Translations under genes and position numbers: made by a program | Notes under the pieces: model-generated | What the model was told of the DNA's origin: nothing | The model's database searches: none | The model's input: only the letters and a program-made list of their open reading frames with translations | Shown: positions 1-6,445 of the stretch, piece after piece | How positions within the stretch are numbered: the first letter of the stretch is position 1 | Layout: each line of letters starts with the position of its first letter | NCBI RefSeq assembly: GCF_020216885.1 | Contig: NZ_JAIWON010000104.1 | Location: forward strand, 1-19,471 | Direction of reading: 5' to 3' | Length of the DNA: 19,471 nt | Origin: Zymomonas sp. | GTDB taxonomy: Bacteria > Pseudomonadota > Alphaproteobacteria > Sphingomonadales > Sphingomonadaceae

Positions 1-15
1 TTTCTGACAGGAAGA

Positions 16-40
16 CCGATCGCATCGGCATTTTTTCTTT
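16..40 (+). terminator. Candidate Rho-independent terminator at the left edge
   Basis: CCGAT (16-20) pairs with ATCGG (24-28) around a CGC loop, and a T-rich tract (31-40) follows on the plus strand. The stem is only 5 bp, so it is weak. It could end a plus-strand gene lying outside the window. No coding sequence is visible between here and the grpE stop at 205. Confidence 0.35.
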
Positions 41-69
41 GCGGAGGACGTTTCGCTGACGAAAGAGAA

Positions 70-98
70 GCGCGCCCTTCTTGTTTAAAAGAACGCGC
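70..98 (-). terminator. Candidate grpE terminator hairpin
   Basis: GCGCG (70-74) and TTCTT (78-82) pair with AAGAA (89-93) and CGCGC (94-98), with a 3-base bulge at 75-77 and a 6-base loop. Read on the minus strand, the hairpin lies about 105 bases past the grpE stop and is followed by a pyrimidine-rich tract (69 down to about 56). The remainder of 1-204 shows no gene. The tract is not a pure T run, so termination is an inference. Confidence 0.35.
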
Positions 99-204
99 CT
101 CATTCCGGCTGTTTTTCCCTTTGGGACGGGATGGCCGTAGATTATTCATAAAATTCCCGCCCGAATGGACAACCAAAGGTTATATTGACAAGGAAAAGAC
201 TGGA

Positions 205-777
205 TCACGCGGATTTCGTCTCACCGGATTGTGCCTTGGCAACGCCGACCATCGCCGGACGCAACAAACGGTCATGAATGGTATAACCGGCCTGCATTTC
301 TTGAACGACGGTGCCTTCTGGCTTATCGCTTTCCATTTCGATCATCGCTTGATGCAAATTCGGATCCAGTTTCTGACCAACGGATTCAACCCGTTTGATA
401 CCGTGACGCTGCAAGATGTTCAAAAGCTCTTTGCCGGTCATTTCAATACCGGTGACTAGATTTTTGATCTTTTCATCCTGCTTAATATCATCAGGAATAG
501 CCGTCAAAGCGCGTTCCATATTATCCGCTACCGAAAGCATGTCGCGAGCAAAGCCGGTCACAGAATAGGTAATTGCTTCCGATTTTTCTTTTTCAAGACG
601 GCGGCGCGTATTCTGGGCTTCGGCTTGAATGTAAAGCAGCTGTTCTTTCAGCTTCCCATTTTCGGCCTGCAAAGCCTCTACCCCATTTTCTGTTTTTTCA
701 TCCGAGGCTTCTTCTGGATTTTCGATTTTGTTTTCCAGATTTTCAGCGTCTTCGTATTTTTTCTGTTCTTCGGTCAT
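205..777 (-). CDS. grpE: GrpE, nucleotide exchange factor of DnaK
   Basis: GrpE is the cytoplasmic co-chaperone that releases ADP from DnaK so that the Hsp70 cycle can turn over. The 190-residue protein has the family layout: an acidic disordered N-terminus (about 1-35), a long heptad-rich helix (about 35-75, rich in Q/E/K/L) for dimerisation, and a C-terminal beta domain. The recognisable family motifs are DPNLHQAM and the terminal GYTIHDRLLRPAMVGVAK. The start is set by an ATGA overlap: its ATG (775-777) shares bases with the hrcA stop (774-776), so translational coupling is likely. It is the second gene of an hrcA-grpE operon. DnaK and DnaJ are not in this window. Length is normal and no damage is seen. 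Confidence 0.97.
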   Translation of the reverse strand: MTEEQKKYEDAENLENKIENPEEASDEKTENGVEALQAENGKLKEQLLYIQAEAQNTRRRLEKEKSEAITYSVTGFARDMLSVADNMERALTAIPDDIKQDEKIKNLVTGIEMTGKELLNILQRHGIKRVESVGQKLDPNLHQAMIEMESDKPEGTVVQEMQAGYTIHDRLLRPAMVGVAKAQSGETKSA

Positions 778-1811
778 GCGATTATTCTCGATAAGGTTTT
801 TGCTGTGAAGTCAACCATGGGGACGATGCGGCCATAGTTCAACCTTGTCGGGCCTATCACCGCCACCACCCCGACCATATGGCCGTCTTCCCCGTGATAG
901 GGAGAGGCGATAACGGAAGAACCGGAAAGCGAAAACAACTTATTTTCGGAACCGATAAAAATTTGTGCGGCATCGCTTTCGGAAACTTTTTCCAGCAAGC
1001 CTGCAATTTCCTTTTTATCTTCCAGTTCTTCAAGAAGCTGTTTGGCGCGATCAAGGTCTTCGCTGGCATCCTGAAGCAGATGGGATTGCCCTCTCACAAT
1101 CAGGACAGGCCTTTTCCGGCTATCTTCCGACCAGACAGCCAAGCCCCGCTTAATCAGATCGGAAGCCGCTGAATCCAGCTCGCTTCTTTCAAGATCAATC
1201 TGGCTAAACAGGCGTTTTTTAGCTTCGGAAAAACTATATCCCGAAAAATGGGCGTTGATATAGTTACTCGCCTCCGTCAAGGCCGAGGCCGGAAAACTCG
1301 ATGATAATTCGATTACCCTGTTTTCAACCGATCCATCCGAACCGACAATAATAGCCAGCGCCCGATTATCATCCAGCACCACAAAACCCAGTTGTTTTAA
1401 AACCAGCTCTTGTTTTGGAACCAGAACCAATCCGGCACAAGCTGAAAGACCAGACAAAGTCGTCGTGGCATTGACCAGTCTTTCTTTTGGCGAATGACCG
1501 CGAATAACATCAGCTTCAATCGCCGAACGTTCTTCCTCACTCGGCTCCGAAAGCTGCATCATACCATTGACGAATAAACGCAAGCCCAATTCTGTCGGCA
1601 TACGTCCCGCTGAAATATGCGGGCTTAGCAACAGGCCTTTGGTTTCCAGTTCCTGAAGCACGTAACGAATGGAGGCGGGAGAAAGATTTACCCCCTGCCT
1701 TGCCAGTGTTTTTGATCCCACCGGCAACCCGCTTCCAAGGTAACTTTCCACCACCAGTTGGAAAATCTCGCGCGCCCGCGATGATAATTCTATGACCGGT
1801 ATGGATGACAT
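774..1811 (-). CDS. hrcA: HrcA, heat-inducible transcription repressor
   Basis: HrcA represses class I heat-shock genes by binding CIRCE operators (TTAGCACTC-N9-GAGTGCTAA), and GroEL keeps it active. The 345-residue protein is full length. The N-terminal winged helix (about 1-75) carries REIFQLVVESYLGSGLPVGSK and the SPASIRYVLQELETKGLL recognition region. The central and C-terminal GAF-like parts end in a typical region (about 300-335) with VVAVIGPTRLNYGRIVPMVD. The first ATG (1809-1811) has a poor Shine-Dalgarno sequence, but no better in-frame start fits the family N-terminus. It is the first gene of the hrcA-grpE operon and divergent from rph. No CIRCE sequence is visible in the 251-base upstream gap, so this operon may not be autoregulated through a canonical CIRCE. 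Confidence 0.96.
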   Translation of the reverse strand: MSSIPVIELSSRAREIFQLVVESYLGSGLPVGSKTLARQGVNLSPASIRYVLQELETKGLLLSPHISAGRMPTELGLRLFVNGMMQLSEPSEEERSAIEADVIRGHSPKERLVNATTTLSGLSACAGLVLVPKQELVLKQLGFVVLDDNRALAIIVGSDGSVENRVIELSSSFPASALTEASNYINAHFSGYSFSEAKKRLFSQIDLERSELDSAASDLIKRGLAVWSEDSRKRPVLIVRGQSHLLQDASEDLDRAKQLLEELEDKKEIAGLLEKVSESDAAQIFIGSENKLFSLSGSSVIASPYHGEDGHMVGVVAVIGPTRLNYGRIVPMVDFTAKTLSRIIA

Positions 1812-1852
1812 AGGCTATAAATAAGCATCAAAAGGCGTTTCGTCACCCCTCG

Positions 1853-1873
1853 AACAGGCATAAATATCCTGTT
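1853..1873. promoter_or_regulatory. Inverted repeat AACAGG-N9-CCTGTT in the hrcA/rph gap
   Basis: Perfect 6-bp arms (1853-1858 and 1868-1873) are separated by exactly nine bases, about 42 bases upstream of the hrcA start. The spacer equals that of CIRCE, but the arm sequence differs from the CIRCE consensus. It could be an operator or a leader hairpin; its function is an inference. Confidence 0.3.
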
Positions 1874-1920
1874 TTCATGCCATTTTTACAAGAAAATCTG
1901 TCGGTTTTGATTGAATGATG

Positions 1921-1937
1921 CCTGCCCTCGTGGCAGG
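1921..1937. other. Short GC-rich stem-loop CCTGCC-N5-GGCAGG
   Basis: Perfect 6-bp arms (1921-1926 and 1932-1937) flank a 5-base loop in the hrcA/rph spacer. No T tract follows on either strand, so it is not an obvious terminator. It would sit in the leader of whichever transcript starts upstream of it. Confidence 0.35.
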
Positions 1938-2024
1938 AGAACGCTCTATCATTTGATTATTCTTTCTGCGGCCGGTATTTTCTGGACAGACACCGGAATT
2001 TCCGAATGGCAGAAACTTCCCCGT

Positions 2025-2030
2025 TATAAT
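2025..2030 (+). promoter_or_regulatory. Candidate -10 box for rph-rdgB-hemW
   Basis: A perfect TATAAT lies 33 bases before the rph start, on the correct strand. The matching -35 position (about 2002-2007) is CCGAAT, which fits poorly. The assignment therefore rests on the -10 element and its position at the head of the operon. Confidence 0.35.
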
Positions 2031-2062
2031 TTAAAAGTTACTTCCCAAAGAAAGGTTATCCC

Positions 2063-2776
2063 ATGCGTCCTTCAGGTCGAACGCCGGATCAATTACGCTC
2101 ACTTTCCATCGAAACCGGCTTTACCCGCCATGCCGAAGGCTCCTGTCTGATCAGCTTTGGCGACACCCGCGTTTTGGTCACGGCTTCCCTTGAAGAACGC
2201 CTGCCTTCATGGTTACGCGGTAAAGGCCAAGGCTGGGTCACGGCAGAATATGGCATGTTACCCCGCTCCACCCACAGCCGCACCAATCGCGAAGCGGCTC
2301 GCGGTAAACAGTCTGGCCGGACGCAAGAAATCCAGCGTTTGATCGGTCGCTCTTTGCGCGCCGGTATTGACCTCAAAAAATTGGGCGAAAGACAGATCAC
2401 CATCGATTGCGATGTGTTGCAGGCCGATGGCGGCACCCGCACCGCTTCGATTTCCGGTGGCTGGGTTGCCCTTCGTTTGGCTGTCAATAAATTGCTGGCA
2501 TCCGGCCAACTGACCGAAGACCCGATCATTTCCCAAGTGGCCGCCGTCTCCTGCGGTATTTCGCAAGGCGTGCCGGTGCTTGATCTTGACTATGCCGAAG
2601 ATTCAACCGCCGAAGCCGATGCCAATTTCGTGATGATGGGCGACAGCCGCCTGATCGAAGTTCAGGCCAGCGCCGAAGGCGCGCCTTATGATGAAGAAGG
2701 TCTGTTGCGTCTGTTGCGTCTGGCACGCATGGGCTGCCAACAAATCTTCGCAGAACAAAAGAAAGCGGTCGCCTAA
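2063..2776 (+). CDS. rph: RNase PH
   Basis: RNase PH is a phosphate-dependent 3'-to-5' exoribonuclease that trims tRNA 3' ends. The 237-residue protein matches the family from the first residue: the N-terminal [12 protein letters not shown], then [10 protein letters not shown] (about 33-42), the [15 protein letters not shown] region, the core [20 protein letters not shown] (about 112-131) with the phosphate-binding GGTRTAS, and the acidic [14 protein letters not shown] stretch near the active site. The start is supported by a Shine-Dalgarno-like AAAGAAAGG about 7 bases upstream and by the conserved N-terminus. It heads a compact operon, with rdgB starting 2 bases after the stop. Divergence from hrcA-grpE is an arrangement known in alphaproteobacteria. 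Confidence 0.97.
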   Translation: MRPSGRTPDQLRSLSIETGFTRHAEGSCLISFGDTRVLVTASLEERLPSWLRGKGQGWVTAEYGMLPRSTHSRTNREAARGKQSGRTQEIQRLIGRSLRAGIDLKKLGERQITIDCDVLQADGGTRTASISGGWVALRLAVNKLLASGQLTEDPIISQVAAVSCGISQGVPVLDLDYAEDSTAEADANFVMMGDSRLIEVQASAEGAPYDEEGLLRLLRLARMGCQQIFAEQKKAVA

Positions 2777-2778
2777 AT

Positions 2779-3408
2779 ATGACCCATACGCCCTCTTCCA
2801 AAAAATGCCGCCGTCTCGAACCGGGACGGCTGGTGCTTGCCAGCCATAATCAGGGAAAATTGCGGGAAATCCGCGAATTACTGTCTCCTTTTGGCTTGGA
2901 AACTGTTTCAGCGGCTGAATTGGGACTGCCTGAACCGATCGAAGACGGTAACAGCTTTATTGCCAATGCCGAAATCAAGGCACGCTTCGTCGCTGAAAAA
3001 ACCGGCTCGGTCGCTTTGGCTGATGATAGCGGCCTTTGCGTCGAAGCGCTGGACGAAGCCCCAGGCATCTATTCCGCCCGCTGGGCAGGGGAACCGCGTG
3101 ATTTTGATAAGGCCATGGAAAAGCTGCATCACGCATTGACGGCCAAGGGGGCAGATGCTTCCAAACGAGCGCATTTTGTTTGTGCGTTGTCTCTTTGCTG
3201 GCCAGATGGCCATGTCGAAAATTTCGAAGGCCATGTCTGGGGTAATCTGATCTGGCCGCCACGGGGTGATCGGGGCTTTGGTTATGATCCAATGTTTGTC
3301 GCCGAGGGTCATCAACAAAGTTTTGCTGAAATGGGTGCCGAAGCTAAAAAAGCTATCAGCCATAGAAGCGAAGCCTTCAAACAGCTTTTAGCCGCCTGTC
3401 TCCGTTAA
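2779..3408 (+). CDS. rdgB: RdgB/HAM1-type dITP/XTP pyrophosphatase
   Basis: This enzyme hydrolyses non-canonical purine nucleoside triphosphates (ITP, dITP, XTP) to monophosphate and pyrophosphate, cleaning the nucleotide pool. Family motifs appear in order: [11 protein letters not shown] (21-31, the substrate loop), ADDSGL (81-86, with the catalytic/metal-binding acidic residues), [10 protein letters not shown] (95-104), GFGYDPMF (166-173) and SHRSEAF near the end. At 209 residues it is slightly longer than the usual 195-200, because of an N-terminal basic extension of about 15 residues before [10 protein letters not shown] start further in is not excluded, but the first ATG lies 2 bases after the rph stop, as expected for coupled translation. 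hemW follows after 6 bases. Confidence 0.95.
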   Translation: MTHTPSSKKCRRLEPGRLVLASHNQGKLREIRELLSPFGLETVSAAELGLPEPIEDGNSFIANAEIKARFVAEKTGSVALADDSGLCVEALDEAPGIYSARWAGEPRDFDKAMEKLHHALTAKGADASKRAHFVCALSLCWPDGHVENFEGHVWGNLIWPPRGDRGFGYDPMFVAEGHQQSFAEMGAEAKKAISHRSEAFKQLLAACLR

Positions 3409-3414
3409 TCGGCC

Positions 3415-4596
3415 ATGACAAAACAGGCCTTGGTTAAGGATAAAAGACAGGAAAAACAGGATGCTCCTTTGGCTTTATATATCCATTGGCCATTCTGTCT
3501 TGCAAAATGTCCCTATTGCGATTTCAACAGCCATGTCCGGCCTGATATTGATGCTGCCCTGTGGCGGGATGCTTTACTGTCTGACATGGCGCATGAAGCC
3601 GCTCTCACCCAAGGCCGCCAGCTCAGTTCGATCTTTTTCGGGGGTGGCACGCCCTCTTTGATGCCCCCTGAAACGGTGGCAGCGCTGATTGATGCTGCCA
3701 GCCGCTATTGGCAACCTACCCCTGATATCGAAATTACGCTTGAGGCTAACCCCTCATCCGTCGAAGCCAACCGCTTCCAATCCTTGGCTTTGGCAGGGGT
3801 TAATCGCCTATCTCTCGGTATTCAGGCCTTAGATGATGCCAGCCTGCATTTTCTAGGAAGAATCCATAATGCCCAAGAGGCCTTATCCGCGCTCGACATT
3901 GCCCAGAAAAACTTTTCTCGGGTCAGCTTTGATCTGATCTATGGCCGCCCGAACCAATCCCTCAAAGATTGGGAGACAGAATTAAAACAGGCCTTGGCTT
4001 TTGGCAGTGACCATTTATCCCTTTACCAATTAACGATTGAAGAAGGCACTCGCTTTCACAGTCTGGTAAGGCAAGGCCAATTCACGCCGTTGGATGGCGA
4101 CAAGGCTGCCGATCTTTTCGATCTCACCCGCGATATGACCAAGGCGGCAGGCCTCCCCGCTTATGAAATATCCAACCATGCCCGCAAAAATTCGGAAAGC
4201 CGCCATAACCTGACCTATTGGCGCTATGGCGATTATATCGGCATCGGGGCGGGCGCACATGGCCGAAGACTGAATAACGTCACGATCCGCCACAAAAAAC
4301 CGGAAAATTGGCTGTCCGCCATCCAAAAATATCATCACGCTATTCAGGAAGAAACGCCGTTATCCCCCAAGGATCAGGCGATAGAAGCGGTCTTGATGGG
4401 CTTGCGCTTAACCGAAGGCATCCATCCCGAAAACATCCAAAAACGCACAGGCTTGGATATCTCCGAATTTCTCGATCTCGCCGCTATTCAATATTACAGC
4501 GACCAAGGATTACTCACCTTCAATAACGGCTTATTACGCATCACCGACCAAGGCGTTTTATTAACAGATGCCTTAATAAGAGAAATTTGTTTATAA
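3415..4596 (+). CDS. hemW: HemW, radical SAM heme chaperone (HemN-like)
   Basis: The 393-residue protein belongs to the HemN/HemW radical SAM family. The iron-sulfur/SAM motif CxxxCxxC is at C28, C32 and C35, inside HWPFCLAKCPYCDFNSH. FFGGGTPSLM follows at about 74-83, and LSLGIQALDD and YQLTIEEGT are further family segments. The form CPYCDFNSH and the length near 380 are typical of HemW, a heme-binding chaperone for respiratory enzymes, rather than HemN, the oxygen-independent coproporphyrinogen dehydrogenase of about 450 residues. Many databases label such proteins as HemN-like oxidases. The ATG lies 6 bases after the rdgB stop. It is the last gene of the rph-rdgB-hemW operon. Confidence 0.93.
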   Translation: MTKQALVKDKRQEKQDAPLALYIHWPFCLAKCPYCDFNSHVRPDIDAALWRDALLSDMAHEAALTQGRQLSSIFFGGGTPSLMPPETVAALIDAASRYWQPTPDIEITLEANPSSVEANRFQSLALAGVNRLSLGIQALDDASLHFLGRIHNAQEALSALDIAQKNFSRVSFDLIYGRPNQSLKDWETELKQALAFGSDHLSLYQLTIEEGTRFHSLVRQGQFTPLDGDKAADLFDLTRDMTKAAGLPAYEISNHARKNSESRHNLTYWRYGDYIGIGAGAHGRRLNNVTIRHKKPENWLSAIQKYHHAIQEETPLSPKDQAIEAVLMGLRLTEGIHPENIQKRTGLDISEFLDLAAIQYYSDQGLLTFNNGLLRITDQGVLLTDALIREICL

Positions 4597-4622
4597 TATT
4601 TTTTTTATATATAAAATATTAT
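4593..4622. terminator. AT-only inverted repeat at the hemW stop
   Basis: ATAATATTT (4593-4601) is mirrored by AAATATTAT (4614-4622) around a 12-base loop, overlapping the hemW stop codon. The stem has no GC pairs, so it would be a weak terminator at best. It marks the abrupt change from moderate GC to AT-rich DNA. Confidence 0.25.
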
Positions 4623-4660
4623 TTTAAAAATTTGTCACTATTCTCTTAAAGGTAAATATA

Positions 4661-5101
4661 ATGGCAGATAAGGCTTGGTTTAACTTTCTTACGACCTCGC
4701 TTGGCAATCGCCTATTTGAGATAAGCCATAAAAATTCTTGGTTAATCCTTTTCCTGTCATCATGCTGCCTCTCTGTGACGGCAGGATTAACGTATTTTTC
4801 TCGCTCTTTATCTGAAAAACGCAGAATCAAATCCGAAGAAGAAAAAAGACAGCGCATAGGACAAGAGAACGCCCGTAAACAATCAGTCATCTTACTCAAC
4901 GAAATGAATAAATATTACAATTTAATGGTCGAATTATATAGCCATTTTAGCAAGCTGATATCAAAAAATGCGTCAGACGATATCCAAGCCCTATCTGATC
5001 TAAAAGCTGTCTCAATCCCTCCCGAACGGCTTAAAATATCAAACGAAGATAATCCTCTGTTTATTTCGAATGAAAAAAAAATTTTGCACTCAACACATTA
5101 G
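4661..5101 (+). CDS. Unrecognised membrane-anchored coiled-coil protein, 5' part of a frameshifted gene
   Basis: I do not recognise this 146-residue product. It has a hydrophobic segment at about 27-46 (WLILFLSSCCLSVTAGLTYF), preceded by a short N-terminal region. A charged, helix-forming stretch follows (about 47-80, rich in K/R/E/Q), likely a coiled coil next to the membrane. The start is well supported by AAAGG 8 bases upstream of the ATG. The frame stops at 5099-5101, just after a run of nine A (5073-5081). An open frame of about 100 codons continues in the -1 frame to 5385, so the natural product may be about 241 residues (see the entry at 5080). AT content is clearly higher than in neighbouring genes, which fits foreign origin or relaxed selection. 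It lies between hemW and a convergent metalloprotease-like gene. Confidence 0.7.
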   Translation: MADKAWFNFLTTSLGNRLFEISHKNSWLILFLSSCCLSVTAGLTYFSRSLSEKRRIKSEEEKRQRIGQENARKQSVILLNEMNKYYNLMVELYSHFSKLISKNASDDIQALSDLKAVSIPPERLKISNEDNPLFISNEKKILHSTH

Positions 5102-5385
5102 AGAATAAAATAAATATTACTCTTAATGCAGTAGATTTATATAACAATAAATATCACGATATTTTTAATAGCAAAAACTCTGAGGATTTTTACAATAAAA
5201 ATTCAATATCAGAATTGATTTTAATAGCAAAAAACATTGCGTCAGATTCTCGAAAAAACATTGAAGATATAAAAGAGTTCTTGTCGAATTTCATCAACAG
5301 CAATAATTTCTATCAAAGGACGATAGAAATAAAACTACCAAAAACTGATGGCGGTTTCGACATCATCAAAAGAACCGTCCCCTAA
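5080..5385 (+). pseudogene. 3' continuation of the frameshifted gene, -1 frame
   Basis: This stretch is open in the frame one base back from the 4661 gene, from the A run at 5073-5081 to a TAA at 5383-5385. It encodes about 101 residues rich in N, K, I, S and D, with the same AT-rich codon use as the 5' part. No ATG or GTG with a ribosome site occurs near its beginning, so independent translation is unlikely. Joined at the A run, the two parts give one protein of about 241 residues. The zero-frame sequence at the junction is A-AAA-AAA, a classical -1 slippery heptamer. Loss of one A, a sequencing error, programmed frameshifting and transcript slippage are all possible. It ends 6 bases before the convergent gene at 5392. 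Confidence 0.6.
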
Positions 5386-5391
5386 TAAAAC

Positions 5392-6102
5392 TCACATATT
5401 CAGAAAGCGATTAAGCCGCCTCCGCCTTTCTTTCCAATCCGGTAAAAAGCGATCCATAAAGGCATAGAAACGGCGATTATGGGAAGCCTCCAATAAATGC
5501 ACCATCTCATGCACCACCACATATTCAAGACATTCGGGCGGCCTTTTCACTAATTCGCTATTCAACCAGATACGCCGCGCCCTGACATTACAACTCCCCC
5601 AAAGCGTTTTCATGGTCTTAACCCGCCAAACAGCCACCTTCACGCCAATAATTTTTTCCCAACGCGCCGCTAAATCGGGGATAGCCTGCTCTAATTGCTC
5701 CCGAAACCACAAGGCCAACCATTTTTCTTTCTTCTCAACAGGCGGCGCTATCGCCCTATGCATTTGCAATCGAGACGGCGGAACAGGCAGAATTTTTGAC
5801 TGCAAAGCACCCGTCACAATTTCCAAATGGTATTTTTTACCCCACAACCAATAGGCTTCATCATCGCCATTCTGTAATTTCGTCTCGATTGCTTTTTGAT
5901 ACCGTTTTTGACGCTTTTCTATCCATGCCATACGGCCAGCCAAAATATTGCGAAGCGTCGCCTCTTTCATATTTCGGGGTGCCGAAACCATAACCGAACC
6001 ATCATCAGGGGACAGTCGGATATAAAGATTTTTAATCTCTTTCCGCTGGATATGGATCACAATCCCTGCAAGAATAATATCGCTTGCCGCTTCTGTTGCC
6101 AT
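5392..6102 (-). CDS. YgjP/DUF45-family M48-like zinc metalloprotein
   Basis: The 236-residue protein carries the zinc-binding HExxH motif at 198-202 (VVVHEMVHLLEASHNRRF), with the downstream H208 typical of this family as a likely further ligand. The upstream family motif LWGSC is at 167-171, followed by RRIWLNSELVKRP. This layout defines the YgjP/DUF45 family (SprT/M48-related fold). The E. coli member has been reported as a nucleotide pyrophosphatase acting on UTP, while many members are annotated simply as metal-dependent hydrolases. No signal peptide or membrane segment is visible, so a cytoplasmic location is likely. The ATG has only a weak ribosome site (TAAGAG). It is a single gene, converging on the frameshifted gene and divergent from cysJ across a 343-base gap. 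Confidence 0.9.
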   Translation of the reverse strand: MATEAASDIILAGIVIHIQRKEIKNLYIRLSPDDGSVMVSAPRNMKEATLRNILAGRMAWIEKRQKRYQKAIETKLQNGDDEAYWLWGKKYHLEIVTGALQSKILPVPPSRLQMHRAIAPPVEKKEKWLALWFREQLEQAIPDLAARWEKIIGVKVAVWRVKTMKTLWGSCNVRARRIWLNSELVKRPPECLEYVVVHEMVHLLEASHNRRFYAFMDRFLPDWKERRRRLNRFLNM

Positions 6103-6166
6103 AGACTCTTATCTAACGCTCAAAAAACAATTTCACGCCCATTTATCGGTATTTAAGACGCATTCT

Positions 6167-6189
6167 CGAATAATCTTGGAGATAATTCG
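6167..6189. promoter_or_regulatory. 23-bp dyad CGAATAATC-N5-GATAATTCG, possible operator
   Basis: The nine-base arms (6167-6175 and 6181-6189) match in 8 of 9 positions around a 5-base spacer. It is the clearest operator-like element in the 343-base gap 6103-6445. It lies 64 bases from the metalloprotein start and 256 bases from the cysJ start, so it could serve either gene. The binding protein is unknown. Confidence 0.35.
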
Positions 6190-6282
6190 CGCTTTACCGC
6201 CTTTCCATCTCATCACAGCTTTTTTAGAAAGACAGCTGCTCCAGCCTTAGCCTAGGAAAGAAAAAATATATTTTAGAGTGTA

Positions 6283-6296
6283 AACAAAATATTGTT
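6283..6296. promoter_or_regulatory. Inverted repeat AACAA-AATA-TTGTT in the cysJ leader
   Basis: Perfect 5-bp arms (6283-6287 and 6292-6296) lie 149 bases upstream of cysJ in AT-rich DNA. A TATAAC hexamer follows at 6312-6317, but its spacing from TTGTTA (6292-6297) is only 14 bases, short for a sigma-70 promoter. The rest of 6103-6445 shows no gene. The cys promoter itself could not be fixed with confidence. Confidence 0.25.
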
Positions 6297-6445
6297 ATCA
6301 TTCACCCCCTCTATAACGATAAAAAGAGGATAAACATTCTTTGTGGATCGACAGGTCAACTTTCAAAGTCTATGATGCCATCTCATCTTTAATCTCTCTT
6401 TATCTGTTATAAAAACGGATCGCTGATACTGAAAGTCCTTGTATA

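Noticed and set aside
1..29. Minus-strand ATG at 31-29 leading out of the window
   Set aside because: Only ten codons are visible and there is no convincing ribosome site, so a gene cannot be supported.
1911..2150. 79-codon plus-strand open frame before rph
   Set aside because: It has no ribosome site, runs into rph in another frame, and its translation has no recognisable pattern.
2908..3363. 151-codon minus-strand frame antisense to rdgB
   Set aside because: It is a shadow of rdgB codon structure, with no ribosome site and no family features.
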